In this document: piece after piece, positions 44,647 to 53,021 of the stretch | How the letters are laid out: each line of letters starts with the position of its first letter | Numbering within the stretch: position 1 is the first letter of the stretch | Assembly: GCF_013155375.1 (NCBI RefSeq) | Contig: NZ_JABJQY010000004.1 | Span: 496,001-560,000 of the forward strand | Source: Nocardioides sp. zg-1308 | GTDB lineage: Bacteria; Actinomycetota; Actinomycetes; Propionibacteriales; Nocardioidaceae | DNA: 64,000 nucleotides | Reading direction: 5' to 3' | The notes under the pieces: model-generated | Databases searched by the model: none | The model's input: only the letters and a program-made list of their open reading frames with translations | What the model was told of the DNA's origin: nothing | Made by a program: the position numbers and the translations under genes

Positions 44647-45471
44647 ATGGCGGACCCGGCGCACCCGGCGGCCCCCGTGGCCCCGGCGACGCGCGTCCGG
44701 GCGTGGCGCCCCGACGTCCCCGGCCTCACCGAGGTGCTGCACGCCGCCTTCACGAGCCACGCCTACCCCAAGCACACCCACGACGCCTGGACGGTGCTGC
44801 TGGTGGACGCCGGCGGCGTGCGCTACGACCTGGACCGTCGCGAGCACCAGACCGCACCGTCGCGCGTCGTCCTCCTGCCTCCCCACGTCGCCCACGACGG
44901 CCGTGCGGTCGGCGCCGAGGGCTTCCGCAAGCGGGTGCTCTACCTCGACACCAGCCAGGTGGATGTCCAGCGGCTGGGCCGGGCCGTCGACCGGCCGGAC
45001 TGGACCGACCCGTCCCTGTGGGCCGCGGTCGACCGCGTGCACCGCGCCGTCCAGCGACCGGGCGACGAGCTCGCGGCGGAGACCTGGCTCGCGATCGTCA
45101 CCGCACGGCTCGGTCGCCACCTCGACCGCACGGACGCGGCGCCTGCCCGGGGACGGGCGCCCACCCTGGCGCGACGGCTCCAGGACCTGCTCGACGCACA
45201 CGTCGTCGACGGGATCAGCCTGGCGACCGCGTCGGCGGTGCTGGGGGCCGGTCCGTCGCACCTCGTCCGTGCCTTCGGCCACGAGCTCGGCATCTCCCCG
45301 CACCGCTACCTCGTGGGTCGTCGGGTCGACGTGGCGCGACGGCTGCTGCTCGCCGGCACGCCGCCGGGCGTCGTCGCGGTCGAGGCCGGGTTCCACGACC
45401 AGGCGCACCTGACGCGCCACTTCCGACGGACGCTCGGGGTCACGCCGGCGGCGTACGCGCGCTCCGCCTGA
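44647..45471 (+). CDS. AraC family regulator with cupin sensor
   Basis: A 274-aa AraC protein. An N-terminal cupin (about 30-100: HTHDAWTVLLVDAGGVRYDLDRRE, then APSRVVLLPPHVAHDGRA) precedes the two HTHs (SLATASAVLGAGPSHLVRAFGHELGISPHRYLVGRRVDVARRLL and VAVEAGFHDQAHLTRHFRRTLGVTPAAY). The cupin His pair suggests a metal or small ligand. It is divergent from a DUF2000 gene and 29 nt before the sulfatase, which has its own -10. Confidence 0.9.
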   Translation: MADPAHPAAPVAPATRVRAWRPDVPGLTEVLHAAFTSHAYPKHTHDAWTVLLVDAGGVRYDLDRREHQTAPSRVVLLPPHVAHDGRAVGAEGFRKRVLYLDTSQVDVQRLGRAVDRPDWTDPSLWAAVDRVHRAVQRPGDELAAETWLAIVTARLGRHLDRTDAAPARGRAPTLARRLQDLLDAHVVDGISLATASAVLGAGPSHLVRAFGHELGISPHRYLVGRRVDVARRLLLAGTPPGVVAVEAGFHDQAHLTRHFRRTLGVTPAAYARSA

Positions 45472-45487
45472 GGACCGCCGGGCTCCG

Positions 45488-45493
45488 TAGGGT
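45488..45493 (+). promoter_or_regulatory. -10 element of leaderless sulfatase gene
   Basis: TAGGGT ends 7 nt before ATG 45501, the same layout as the sulfatase gene at the window's left end. Confidence 0.55.
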
Positions 45494-45500
45494 GGGGGCC

Positions 45501-46760
45501 ATGGCCGACAACGTGCTCTGGATCATCACCGACGACCAGATGCGCTCCACGCTGAGGTCGATGGACCGGACCTGGAGACGCCTGGCGAGGAAGGGCGTGC
45601 ACTTCCGGCGCGGCTACAGCGCGATGCCACTGTGCGGTCCGGCGCGCGCCTCGATGCTCACCAGTCTCTATCCCCACAACCACGGGTGCGACAGCAACAT
45701 GACCCATCCGCCGTTCGTGGCGCAGGGGCACGACCGGGACACGGCGGCGACGCGGATGAGGGCGGCCGGCTACGACACCGGCTACTTCGGCAAGTACATG
45801 AACGGGCTCGCACAGCAGCCGTCGTACGTCGCCCCCGGTTGGGACCGCTGGATCGCCCTCCTCGACGGCATGGTCGACGACCCCCGCGTGAACGTCGACG
45901 GGACCGTGCGGACGGTCGGGTCGCAACGCGAGTTCGACGCCTTCGCCGCCCAGCGCCTGCGCCGCTTCATCCGCCGGCACCGCGACACCGGTCCGTGGTT
46001 CGCCGTGTACGCGCCGACGGCGCCCCACGGTCCCTACACGCCGAGCCCCGAGCACGCCGACGACTTCGACGGGGTCGAGTGGGACCCACCGGCGCTCAAC
46101 GAGCCCGACATGGGCGACAAGCCCTCGTGGATCCGGGACCTCCCGCCCCAGGACCGCCGCCGGATGCGGAAGATCTACGAGGGCAAGCTGGAGGAGCTGC
46201 AGGACGTCGACGACCGGATCGGGAGCGTGCTGGACGTCCTGCGGCGGACCGGCCAGCTCAGGAGGACGTGGATCTTCTTCGTCTCCGACAACGGCTACCT
46301 GCTCGGCGAGCACCGGCTCTTCCACAAGTCGCAGCCCTACGAGGAGTCGGCCGGCATCCCGTTCGTCGTCCGCGGGCCGGGCGTCGAGCCGCGCACGGTC
46401 GACGCGCTTGTCTCGCAGGTCGACCTGATGCCCACCACCCTCGACATCGCCGGGCTCGACCCGGACGCCGGGCGCGACCTGGACGGTCGCTCGATGCTCG
46501 AGCCGCTCAGGTCCGGCGACTGGTCCTCCTGGCGCCGCCGCCTGCTGGTCGAGAACACGAACCTCGACTGGGCGATGCTCCGCGAGGAGTCGCAGTCCTA
46601 CGTCGAGCACGTCCGCTCCGGCGAGTGGGAGCTCTACGACCTCGCCAGCGACCCTCACCAGCTCCAGAGCCTGCGCGACACCGACGTCTCCGAGTGGTCG
46701 AGGAGGACGGGCCAGCTGGCCGGTTCGCGGGGCCGTGCCCTGCGCGAGCTCGAGCTGTAG
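45501..46760 (+). CDS. Sulfatase
   Basis: A 419-aa S1-family sulfatase, paralogue of the one at 1-910. Metal site D11-D12 (IITDDQMR), formylglycine motif CGPAR at C45, PTAPHGPYTPSPEH (about 175) and SDNGYLLGEHRLFHK (about 265) for the remaining metal and substrate ligands. The C-terminal part has LASDPHQLQ, a typical end of arylsulfatase A/GlcNAc-6-sulfatase types. No signal peptide is seen. The substrate is unknown; no sulfatase-maturase is in the window. Confidence 0.93.
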   Translation: MADNVLWIITDDQMRSTLRSMDRTWRRLARKGVHFRRGYSAMPLCGPARASMLTSLYPHNHGCDSNMTHPPFVAQGHDRDTAATRMRAAGYDTGYFGKYMNGLAQQPSYVAPGWDRWIALLDGMVDDPRVNVDGTVRTVGSQREFDAFAAQRLRRFIRRHRDTGPWFAVYAPTAPHGPYTPSPEHADDFDGVEWDPPALNEPDMGDKPSWIRDLPPQDRRRMRKIYEGKLEELQDVDDRIGSVLDVLRRTGQLRRTWIFFVSDNGYLLGEHRLFHKSQPYEESAGIPFVVRGPGVEPRTVDALVSQVDLMPTTLDIAGLDPDAGRDLDGRSMLEPLRSGDWSSWRRRLLVENTNLDWAMLREESQSYVEHVRSGEWELYDLASDPHQLQSLRDTDVSEWSRRTGQLAGSRGRALRELEL

Positions 46761-46800
46761 CCGCCGCCCGGTGTCGTACGCCAGTGGCAGACTCGGGGCC

Positions 46801-49800
46801 ATGACCGCCCTCGACCGCTTCAGTGCGCCCACGCGCGCGTGGTTCGAGGCGTCCTTCGCGAGCCCGACGCCGGCGCAGGAGGGGGCCTGGGACGCCATCG
46901 CCGCCGGCAAGCACGCCCTCGTCGTCGCCCCGACCGGCAGCGGCAAGACCCTGAGCGCTTTCCTGCACGCCATCGACCGGCTGCTGAGCACCGAGCGACC
47001 CGACGACAAGATGCGGCGCACCCGTGTCCTCTACATCTCCCCGCTCAAGGCGCTGGGCGTCGACGTCGAGCGCAACCTCCGCGCGCCGCTGACCGGCATC
47101 CGCAACACGGCCGAGCGGCTCGAGGCGACGGTCCCCGACGTCACCGTCGGGCTGCGCTCGGGCGACACCAGCCCGGCCGACCGGCGCAAGCTCGGCACGA
47201 CGCCGCCCGACATCCTCATCACCACGCCCGAGTCGCTCTTCCTCATGCTCACCAGCCAGGCGCGCGAGACGCTGCGCGGGGTCGACACCGTCATCATCGA
47301 CGAGGTGCACGCCGTGGCCGGCACCAAGCGCGGTGCCCACCTCGGCCTGAGCCTCGAGCGCCTCGACGCGCTGCTCGACCGTCCCGCGCAGCGCATCGGG
47401 CTGAGCGCGACCGTGCGTCCCCTCGAGGAGGTGGCGCGCTTCCTCGGCGGCACCCAGCCCGTCGAGATCGTCTCCCCGCCCAGCACCAAGGAGTGGGACC
47501 TGCGGGTCGTCGTGCCGGTCGAGGACATGACGATGCCGGAGGAGTACGACGAGGAGTCCGGCGATCCGGGCCGCTCGACGAGCATCTGGCCCCACGTCGA
47601 GGAGAACGTCGTCGACCTCGTCGAGCAGCACCGCTCCACGATCGTCTTCGCCAACTCCCGGCGCCTCGCCGAGCGCCTCACCGCCCGGCTCAACGAGATC
47701 GCGACCGAGCGCGCCGGCGTCGAGGTCGAGGAGGGCGGCCGCTCCCCCGCCCAGGTGATGGCGCAGTCGGGCCAGAGCACCGGCGCCGACACCGTCATCG
47801 CCAAGGCCCACCACGGCTCGGTCTCCAAGGAGCAGCGGGCGATCATCGAGGACGACCTCAAGCGCGGGCGGCTCCCCTGCGTGGTCGCGACGAGCAGCCT
47901 CGAGCTCGGCATCGACATGGGGTCGGTCGACCTCGTCGTGCAGATCGAGTCGCCGCCCAGCGTGGCCAGCGCCCTCCAGCGCGTGGGGCGTGCCGGCCAC
48001 CAGGTCGGCGAGACCAGCCGCGGCGTGCTCTTCCCCAAGCACCGCGGCGACCTCGCCCAGACCGCCGTCGCCGTGGAGCGGATGCGCAGCGGCGCCATCG
48101 AGAAGCTGTCGATCCCCACCAACCCGCTCGACGTGCTCGCCCAGCAGGTGGTGGCGATGCTGGCGATGGAGGAGTGGGACGTCGACGAGATGTTCGCCCT
48201 CTTCATCCGGGCGGCCTCCTACTCCCAGCTCCCCCGCTCGGCCTTCGACGCCACCCTCGACCTGCTCAGCGGCCGCTACCCCAGCGACGAGTTCGCCGAG
48301 CTGCGCCCCCGCATCGTGTGGGACCGGGTCACCGGTTCCCTCAGCGGTCGGCCCGGTGCCCAGCGGCTGGCCGTGACCAGCGGCGGCACGATCCCCGACC
48401 GCGGGCTCTTCGGGGTGTTCCTCGTCGGCGAGAAGGCCAGCCGCGTCGGCGAGCTCGACGAGGAGATGGTCTACGAGTCCCGCGTCGGCGACGTCTTCGC
48501 GCTGGGTGCCACCAGCTGGCGCATCGAGGACATCACCCACGACCGGGTGCTGGTGACGCCCGCGCCGGGCATCCCGGGGCGGCTGCCGTTCTGGAAGGGC
48601 GACGCCCTCGGCCGGCCCGCCGAGCTCGGGGCAGCGGTCGGCGCCTTCACGCGCGAGCTCGCCGCCCAGCCGCACGACAAGGCCGTCGCGTCCGTGCGCG
48701 AGCGGGGCCTCGACGCCAACGCCGCCGCCAACCTCGTCACCTACCTCGGCGAGCAGCGCGAGGCCACGCAGGTCGTGCCCAACGACACCCAGGTCGTGGT
48801 CGAGCGGTTCCGCGACGAGCTCGGCGACTGGCGCCTCGTGGTCCACTCCCCCTACGGCACCCCCGTCCACGCGCCGTGGGCACTCGCCATCAACGCCCGG
48901 CTGCGCGAGCGCTACGACGTCGACGGGCAGGCCGTCGCGTCCGACGACGGCATCGTGATCCGGATCCCCGACACCGACGCCGAGCCGCCGACCGGCGAGA
49001 TCATCGTCTTCGAGCCCGAGGAGATCGAGCAGCTCGTCACCCAGGAGGTCGGCGGGTCCGCGCTCTTCGCCAGCCGCTTCCGCGAGTGCGCGGCCCGGGC
49101 CCTGCTCCTGCCGCGTCGTGACCCCGGCCGGCGCAGCCCGCTGTGGCAGCAGCGCCAGCGCAGCGCGCAGCTGCTCCAGGTCGCGTCGCAATATCCTGCC
49201 TTTCCCATCGTGCTCGAGGCGGTGCGCGAGTGCCTCCAGGACGTCTACGACCTCCCCGCGCTCGTGGCCCTGCTCGGGCGGGTGCAGCGCCGCGAGATCA
49301 CCGTGGTCGACGTCGCCACCACCCAGCCCAGCCCCTTCGCCCGCAGCCTGCTCTTCGGCTACGTCGCCCAGTTCGTCTACGAGGGCGACTCCCCGATCGC
49401 CGAGCGTCGGGCCGCCGCCCTCTCGCTCGACCAGGGCCTGCTCGCCGAGCTGCTGGGTCGCGCCGAGCTGCGCGAGCTGCTCGACCCCGAGGTGCTGGCC
49501 GAGGTCGAGGCCGAGCTCCAGTGGCTCGCCGACGACCGGCGCGCCCGCGACGCCGAGGCGGTCGCCGACCTCCTGCGGCTCGTCGGCCCGCTGTCCACCG
49601 CCGAGATCCGCGCCCGCGCGGTCGAGGGGGCCGACGTCGAGGGCTGGCTGGCCTCGCTGGCCGACGTACGCCGCGTCGTCGAGGTGCGGATGGCCGGCGA
49701 GGACCGGTGGACCGCGATCGAGGACATCGGCCGGCTGCGCGACGGCCTCGGCGTGCCCGTCCCCGTGGGCACCCCCGACGCGTTCCTCCAGCTGCCCGAG

Positions 49801-51318
49801 GACCCGCTCGCCGACCTCGTCTCCCGCTACGCCCGCAGCCACGGCCCCTTCACGACCGCGGAGGTCGCCGGGCGGCTCGGCCTCGGTGAGGCCGTGGCGC
49901 GCCAGACCCTCCAGCGGCTCGCCCACCGGGGCCGGGTGCTCGACGGCGAGTTCCGGCCCTCCGGGGCCGGCAACGAGTGGTGCGACGCCGAGGTGCTCCG
50001 CAAGCTGCGCCGCCGCTCCCTCGCCCGGCTGCGCCAGGAGATCGAGCCGGTCGGCCACGACGCAGTGGCGCGGTTCCTGCCCGCCTGGCAGCGCGTCGGC
50101 GGCACGCTGCGCGGCGTCGACGGGGTGGTGGCGGCGATCGACCAGCTCGCCGGGTGCCCCGTGCCGGCGAGCGCGCTCGAGCCGCTCGTGCTGGCGGCCC
50201 GCGTGCGCGACTACGAGCCGTCGATGCTCGACGAGCTCACCGCCTCGGGCGAGGTCATCTGGACCGGCCACTCCCCGCTCCCCGGCAGCGACGGGTGGGT
50301 CAGCCTGCACCTCGCCGACCAGGCCCACCTGACCCTGCCCGAGCTCGAGGGCGACGAGCCCACCGGCCTCCAGCGCGCCGTGCTCGACGCGCTCGACCCC
50401 GGCGGCGCGTGGTTCTTCCGCCAGCTCGCCGACCGCGTCGGCCCCACCACCGACGCCGAGCTCAGCACCGCCCTCTGGGAGCTCGTGTGGCGCGGCCTCG
50501 TCACCAACGACACCCTCACGCCCCTGCGGGCCCTCGTCCGCAGCGGCACGCCGTCGCACCGCTCGCGTCGCACGCCCCCGCGCATGGGCAGGACGACCCG
50601 CGGCCGGATGCCCGCCCGCACCGGGCCGCCGGAGACCGCCGGGCGCTGGGCGCTGCTGCCCGACCGCGACGGTGACCCGACCCGGCGCGCGCACGCCCGC
50701 GCCGAGCACCTCCTCGAGCGGCACGGCGTGGTGACGCGCGGCGCCGTGATGAGCGAGCGCGTGGTGGGCGGCTTCGCCGGCGTCTACAAGGTGCTCAGCG
50801 CGTTCGAGGACACCGGCCGCTGCCGCCGCGGCTACTTCATCGAGGGCCTCGGCGCCGCTCAGTTCGGCAGCGCGGGGGCGATCGACCGGCTCCGCACCTT
50901 CGCCGAGCCCGACAGCGCCAAGGGAGGCACCAAGCCCACCGTCGTCGCCCTCGCCGCGACCGACCCGGCCAACGTCTTCGGTGCCGCCCTGCCGTGGCCC
51001 GAGGCCGACGCCGAGCGCACCGGCCACCGTCCCGGCCGCAAGGCAGGCGCGCTGGTCGTGCTCGTCGACGGCGACCTCACCGTCTACGTCGAGCGCGGCG
51101 GACGCACCCTCCTCACCTGGACCGAGGACCCCGACGTGCTCACCCCGGCCATGACCGCGCTGGCCGACGCGGCCCGCCGCGGCGCGCTGGGCCGGCTCAC
51201 GGTGGAGAAGGCCGACGGCCAGGCGCTCATCGGCAACGGCGGCGAGACGCCCATCCGGCTGGCGCTGTCGGCCGCGGGGTTCGTCGCGACGCCCAAGGGG
51301 CTGAGGATCCGTGCCTGA
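46801..51318 (+). CDS. lhr: Lhr-type ATP-dependent helicase
   Basis: A 1505-aa superfamily 2 helicase, the length of mycobacterial Lhr. Walker A APTGSGKT is at 43-50, motif II DEVH near 168 (IIDEVHAVAGTKRGAHL), motif III GLSATV near 200, and motif VI in SALQRVGRAGHQVG near 395. A winged-helix/beta-barrel core follows and then a long Lhr-CTD (from about 870). Lhr translocates 3'-5' on single-stranded DNA and unwinds RNA:DNA hybrids. It overlaps the nei2 GTG by 8 nt, as in M. tuberculosis (lhr Rv3296, nei Rv3297). Confidence 0.97.
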   Translation: MTALDRFSAPTRAWFEASFASPTPAQEGAWDAIAAGKHALVVAPTGSGKTLSAFLHAIDRLLSTERPDDKMRRTRVLYISPLKALGVDVERNLRAPLTGIRNTAERLEATVPDVTVGLRSGDTSPADRRKLGTTPPDILITTPESLFLMLTSQARETLRGVDTVIIDEVHAVAGTKRGAHLGLSLERLDALLDRPAQRIGLSATVRPLEEVARFLGGTQPVEIVSPPSTKEWDLRVVVPVEDMTMPEEYDEESGDPGRSTSIWPHVEENVVDLVEQHRSTIVFANSRRLAERLTARLNEIATERAGVEVEEGGRSPAQVMAQSGQSTGADTVIAKAHHGSVSKEQRAIIEDDLKRGRLPCVVATSSLELGIDMGSVDLVVQIESPPSVASALQRVGRAGHQVGETSRGVLFPKHRGDLAQTAVAVERMRSGAIEKLSIPTNPLDVLAQQVVAMLAMEEWDVDEMFALFIRAASYSQLPRSAFDATLDLLSGRYPSDEFAELRPRIVWDRVTGSLSGRPGAQRLAVTSGGTIPDRGLFGVFLVGEKASRVGELDEEMVYESRVGDVFALGATSWRIEDITHDRVLVTPAPGIPGRLPFWKGDALGRPAELGAAVGAFTRELAAQPHDKAVASVRERGLDANAAANLVTYLGEQREATQVVPNDTQVVVERFRDELGDWRLVVHSPYGTPVHAPWALAINARLRERYDVDGQAVASDDGIVIRIPDTDAEPPTGEIIVFEPEEIEQLVTQEVGGSALFASRFRECAARALLLPRRDPGRRSPLWQQRQRSAQLLQVASQYPAFPIVLEAVRECLQDVYDLPALVALLGRVQRREITVVDVATTQPSPFARSLLFGYVAQFVYEGDSPIAERRAAALSLDQGLLAELLGRAELRELLDPEVLAEVEAELQWLADDRRARDAEAVADLLRLVGPLSTAEIRARAVEGADVEGWLASLADVRRVVEVRMAGEDRWTAIEDIGRLRDGLGVPVPVGTPDAFLQLPEDPLADLVSRYARSHGPFTTAEVAGRLGLGEAVARQTLQRLAHRGRVLDGEFRPSGAGNEWCDAEVLRKLRRRSLARLRQEIEPVGHDAVARFLPAWQRVGGTLRGVDGVVAAIDQLAGCPVPASALEPLVLAARVRDYEPSMLDELTASGEVIWTGHSPLPGSDGWVSLHLADQAHLTLPELEGDEPTGLQRAVLDALDPGGAWFFRQLADRVGPTTDAELSTALWELVWRGLVTNDTLTPLRALVRSGTPSHRSRRTPPRMGRTTRGRMPARTGPPETAGRWALLPDRDGDPTRRAHARAEHLLERHGVVTRGAVMSERVVGGFAGVYKVLSAFEDTGRCRRGYFIEGLGAAQFGSAGAIDRLRTFAEPDSAKGGTKPTVVALAATDPANVFGAALPWPEADAERTGHRPGRKAGALVVLVDGDLTVYVERGGRTLLTWTEDPDVLTPAMTALADAARRGALGRLTVEKADGQALIGNGGETPIRLALSAAGFVATPKGLRIRA

Positions 51319-52102
51319 GGGAGACACCGTCTGGCGCGCGGCCACCAAGCTCGACCGCGCCCTCACCGGCCACCGGCTCACGCTCACTGACTTCCGGGTG
51401 CCGGCCTTCGCGACCGTCGACCTGACCGGCGGCACCGTCATCCGCTCGCTGTCGCGCGGCAAGCACATCATCACGCGCATCGACCACGAGCGCGCCTGGA
51501 CGCTGCACACCCACCTCAAGATGGAGGGCTCCTGGCACGTCTACCCCGACGGCGAGAAGTGGCGGCGGCCCGACGTCCAGGTCCGGCTCGTGCTGGGCAT
51601 CGAGGGGCGCAAGGCGGTCGGCTTCCAGCTGGGCATCGTCGAGCTGGTGCCCCGCGAGGCCGAGGCCGAGCTCACCGCTCACCTCGGCCCCGACCTGCTG
51701 GGGCCCGACTGGGACGAGGACCAGGCGCTGCACAACCTCCGGCACGAGCCGGCCCGCCCCGTCGGGGAGGCGCTGCTCGACCAGCGCAACCTGGCCGGCG
51801 TCGGCAACATGTACATGGCGGAGCTGTGCTTCACCAGCGGCGTCAACCCCGCCACCGAGGTCGCCGGCGTGCCCGACCTGACCCGCCTGGTCCGCCGGGC
51901 CAAGCAGATGCTCGAGGTCAACAAGGACCGCGCCATCCAGTCCACCACGGGCAACCTGCGCGAGCGCGAGCGCATGTGGGTCTACCGGCGCGACAAGTCG
52001 CCCTGCCGCCGCTGCGGCACCCCGATCGCGGTCACCATGCTGGGTGAGCCGGGCCGCGAGCGCGCGGCCTACTGGTGCCCCAGCTGCCAGCCGGAGCGGT
52101 GA
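51311..52102 (+). CDS. nei2: Fpg/Nei family DNA glycosylase
   Basis: A 263-aa Nei-type glycosylase/AP lyase. PEGDTVWRAATKLDRAL is the N terminus; Pro2-Glu3 are the catalytic residues after Met removal. The H2TH domain has LLDQRNLAGVGNMYMAELCF, and the C-terminal zinc finger is CRRCGTPIA...YWCPSCQPE with four Cys. It removes oxidised pyrimidines. GTG 51311 overlaps lhr by 8 nt, so the two are coupled, which matches the known Lhr-Nei association in actinobacteria. Confidence 0.95.
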   Translation: MPEGDTVWRAATKLDRALTGHRLTLTDFRVPAFATVDLTGGTVIRSLSRGKHIITRIDHERAWTLHTHLKMEGSWHVYPDGEKWRRPDVQVRLVLGIEGRKAVGFQLGIVELVPREAEAELTAHLGPDLLGPDWDEDQALHNLRHEPARPVGEALLDQRNLAGVGNMYMAELCFTSGVNPATEVAGVPDLTRLVRRAKQMLEVNKDRAIQSTTGNLRERERMWVYRRDKSPCRRCGTPIAVTMLGEPGRERAAYWCPSCQPER

Positions 52103-52111
52103 GGGCGGGCC

Positions 52112-52417
52112 TCAGGCGGCGGAGGCCACCACGTCGCCGGCTCGGCGCACGGCGGTGATCTGCGTGCTCGCCAGGACGGCGGCCTCCTCGAGGGCCACCG
52201 CGTCGGCGACGTCGCGCAGCACGTCGGACAGCGGCAGGTCCATCGCCTGGCACAGCGACGCCAGCAGCTCGGACGACGCCTCCTTCTGACCCCGCTCGAT
52301 CTCGCTGATGTAGCCCAGGCTGACCCGGGCCTCGGCCGAGAGCTCCCGCAAGGTCATCCCCCGCTGCATCCGCGCACCGCGCAGCACGTCGCCGAGCAGT
52401 CGTCGGAAGAGCACCAT
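52112..52417 (-). CDS. clgR: ClgR-type XRE regulator of Clp proteases
   Basis: A 101-aa single-HTH regulator (residues 10-65: [45 protein letters not shown]). This matches ClgR, which activates clp and stress genes. The C terminus is ...VVASAA, an SsrA-like tail through which ClpP degrades ClgR in relatives. The next gene on this strand upstream is cinA, the usual neighbour. ATG 52417 is used; longer openings are spurious. Confidence 0.9.
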   Translation of the reverse strand: MVLFRRLLGDVLRGARMQRGMTLRELSAEARVSLGYISEIERGQKEASSELLASLCQAMDLPLSDVLRDVADAVALEEAAVLASTQITAVRRAGDVVASAA

Positions 52418-52503
52418 GCGCACAGTCCTTCGTCGAGGCGGGAGGAAGTCTTCTGCCCCAACGCTACCCGAGGGCTCATTAGTCCCGCGGGCAGACGCCC
52501 AGT

Positions 52504-52520
52504 CGGAGCGGATCGCTCCG
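52504..52520 (-). terminator. Short hairpin between cinA and clgR
   Basis: CGGAGCG-gat-CGCTCCG, a 7-bp stem with a 3-nt loop, 3 nt downstream of the cinA stop. There is no T tract, which is usual at this GC content; it could also be a weak attenuator. Confidence 0.4.
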
Positions 52521-52523
52521 CGC

Positions 52524-53003
52524 TCAGCGGACGAGCAGGCCCTCGAGGGCGGACAGCACGCCTTCGCACGCACCCCGCCGGATCGTGCTCCGGTCGCCGT
52601 GCAGCGTGAGCCTGCGCGCCTCGACCGCGTCGGGGCCCGCGACGGCCACCCACACGGTGCCGGCGGGCTTGCCCTCCTGCTCGTCCGGGCCCGCGACGCC
52701 GGTGGTCGAGACGCCCCACGAGGCATCGAGCCGGGCCCGCGTCCCGCGCGCCATGGCGATCGCGCACTCCTCCGACACCACGCCGTGCCGGTCCACCACG
52801 TCGGCGGGCACGTCGAGCACCGCGACCTTGACGCGCGTCGCGTAGGACACGACGCCGCCCACGAACGACCTCGAGGCGCCCGGCACGTCGGTCAGCCAGG
52901 ACGAGAGCATCCCGCCCGTGAGCGACTCCGCGGTCGCGACCGTCTCGCCGCGTCGGGCCAGCTGCTCGAGCACGCGCCGCGCCAGCGCGTCGTCCGACCA
53001 CAT
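52524..53003 (-). CDS. cinA: CinA-like nicotinamide-nucleotide amidohydrolase
   Basis: A 159-aa stand-alone CinA C-terminal domain (PncC), which deamidates NMN to nicotinic acid mononucleotide. Motifs: [36 protein letters not shown] (25-60, catalytic Ser-Lys region), [17 protein letters not shown] and [25 protein letters not shown]. The N-terminal molybdopterin-binding domain of the longer CinA is missing, which is common in actinobacteria. The ATG is 18 bp from the divergent GH15 start. Confidence 0.93.
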   Translation of the reverse strand: MWSDDALARRVLEQLARRGETVATAESLTGGMLSSWLTDVPGASRSFVGGVVSYATRVKVAVLDVPADVVDRHGVVSEECAIAMARGTRARLDASWGVSTTGVAGPDEQEGKPAGTVWVAVAGPDAVEARRLTLHGDRSTIRRGACEGVLSALEGLLVR

Positions 53004-53021
53004 GTCGGCGACACTATCCGC
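53004..53021. promoter_or_regulatory. 18-bp divergent promoter (cinA / GH15)
   Basis: The cinA ATG (53003, minus) and the GH15 ATG (53022, plus) are 18 bp apart. The minus -10 TAGTGT (53011-53016) ends 7 nt before cinA. The plus-strand GACACT (53010-53015) ends 6 nt before the GH15 ATG. The two hexamers share five base pairs, so both cannot be used at once. Confidence 0.65.

Noticed and set aside
46507-51519. Very long open frame (about 1670 codons) on the minus strand opposite lhr
   Set aside because: It has no recognisable domain and mirrors the lhr coding frame. In this high-GC DNA stop codons are rare in antisense frames, whereas the plus strand carries a complete Lhr with all helicase motifs.
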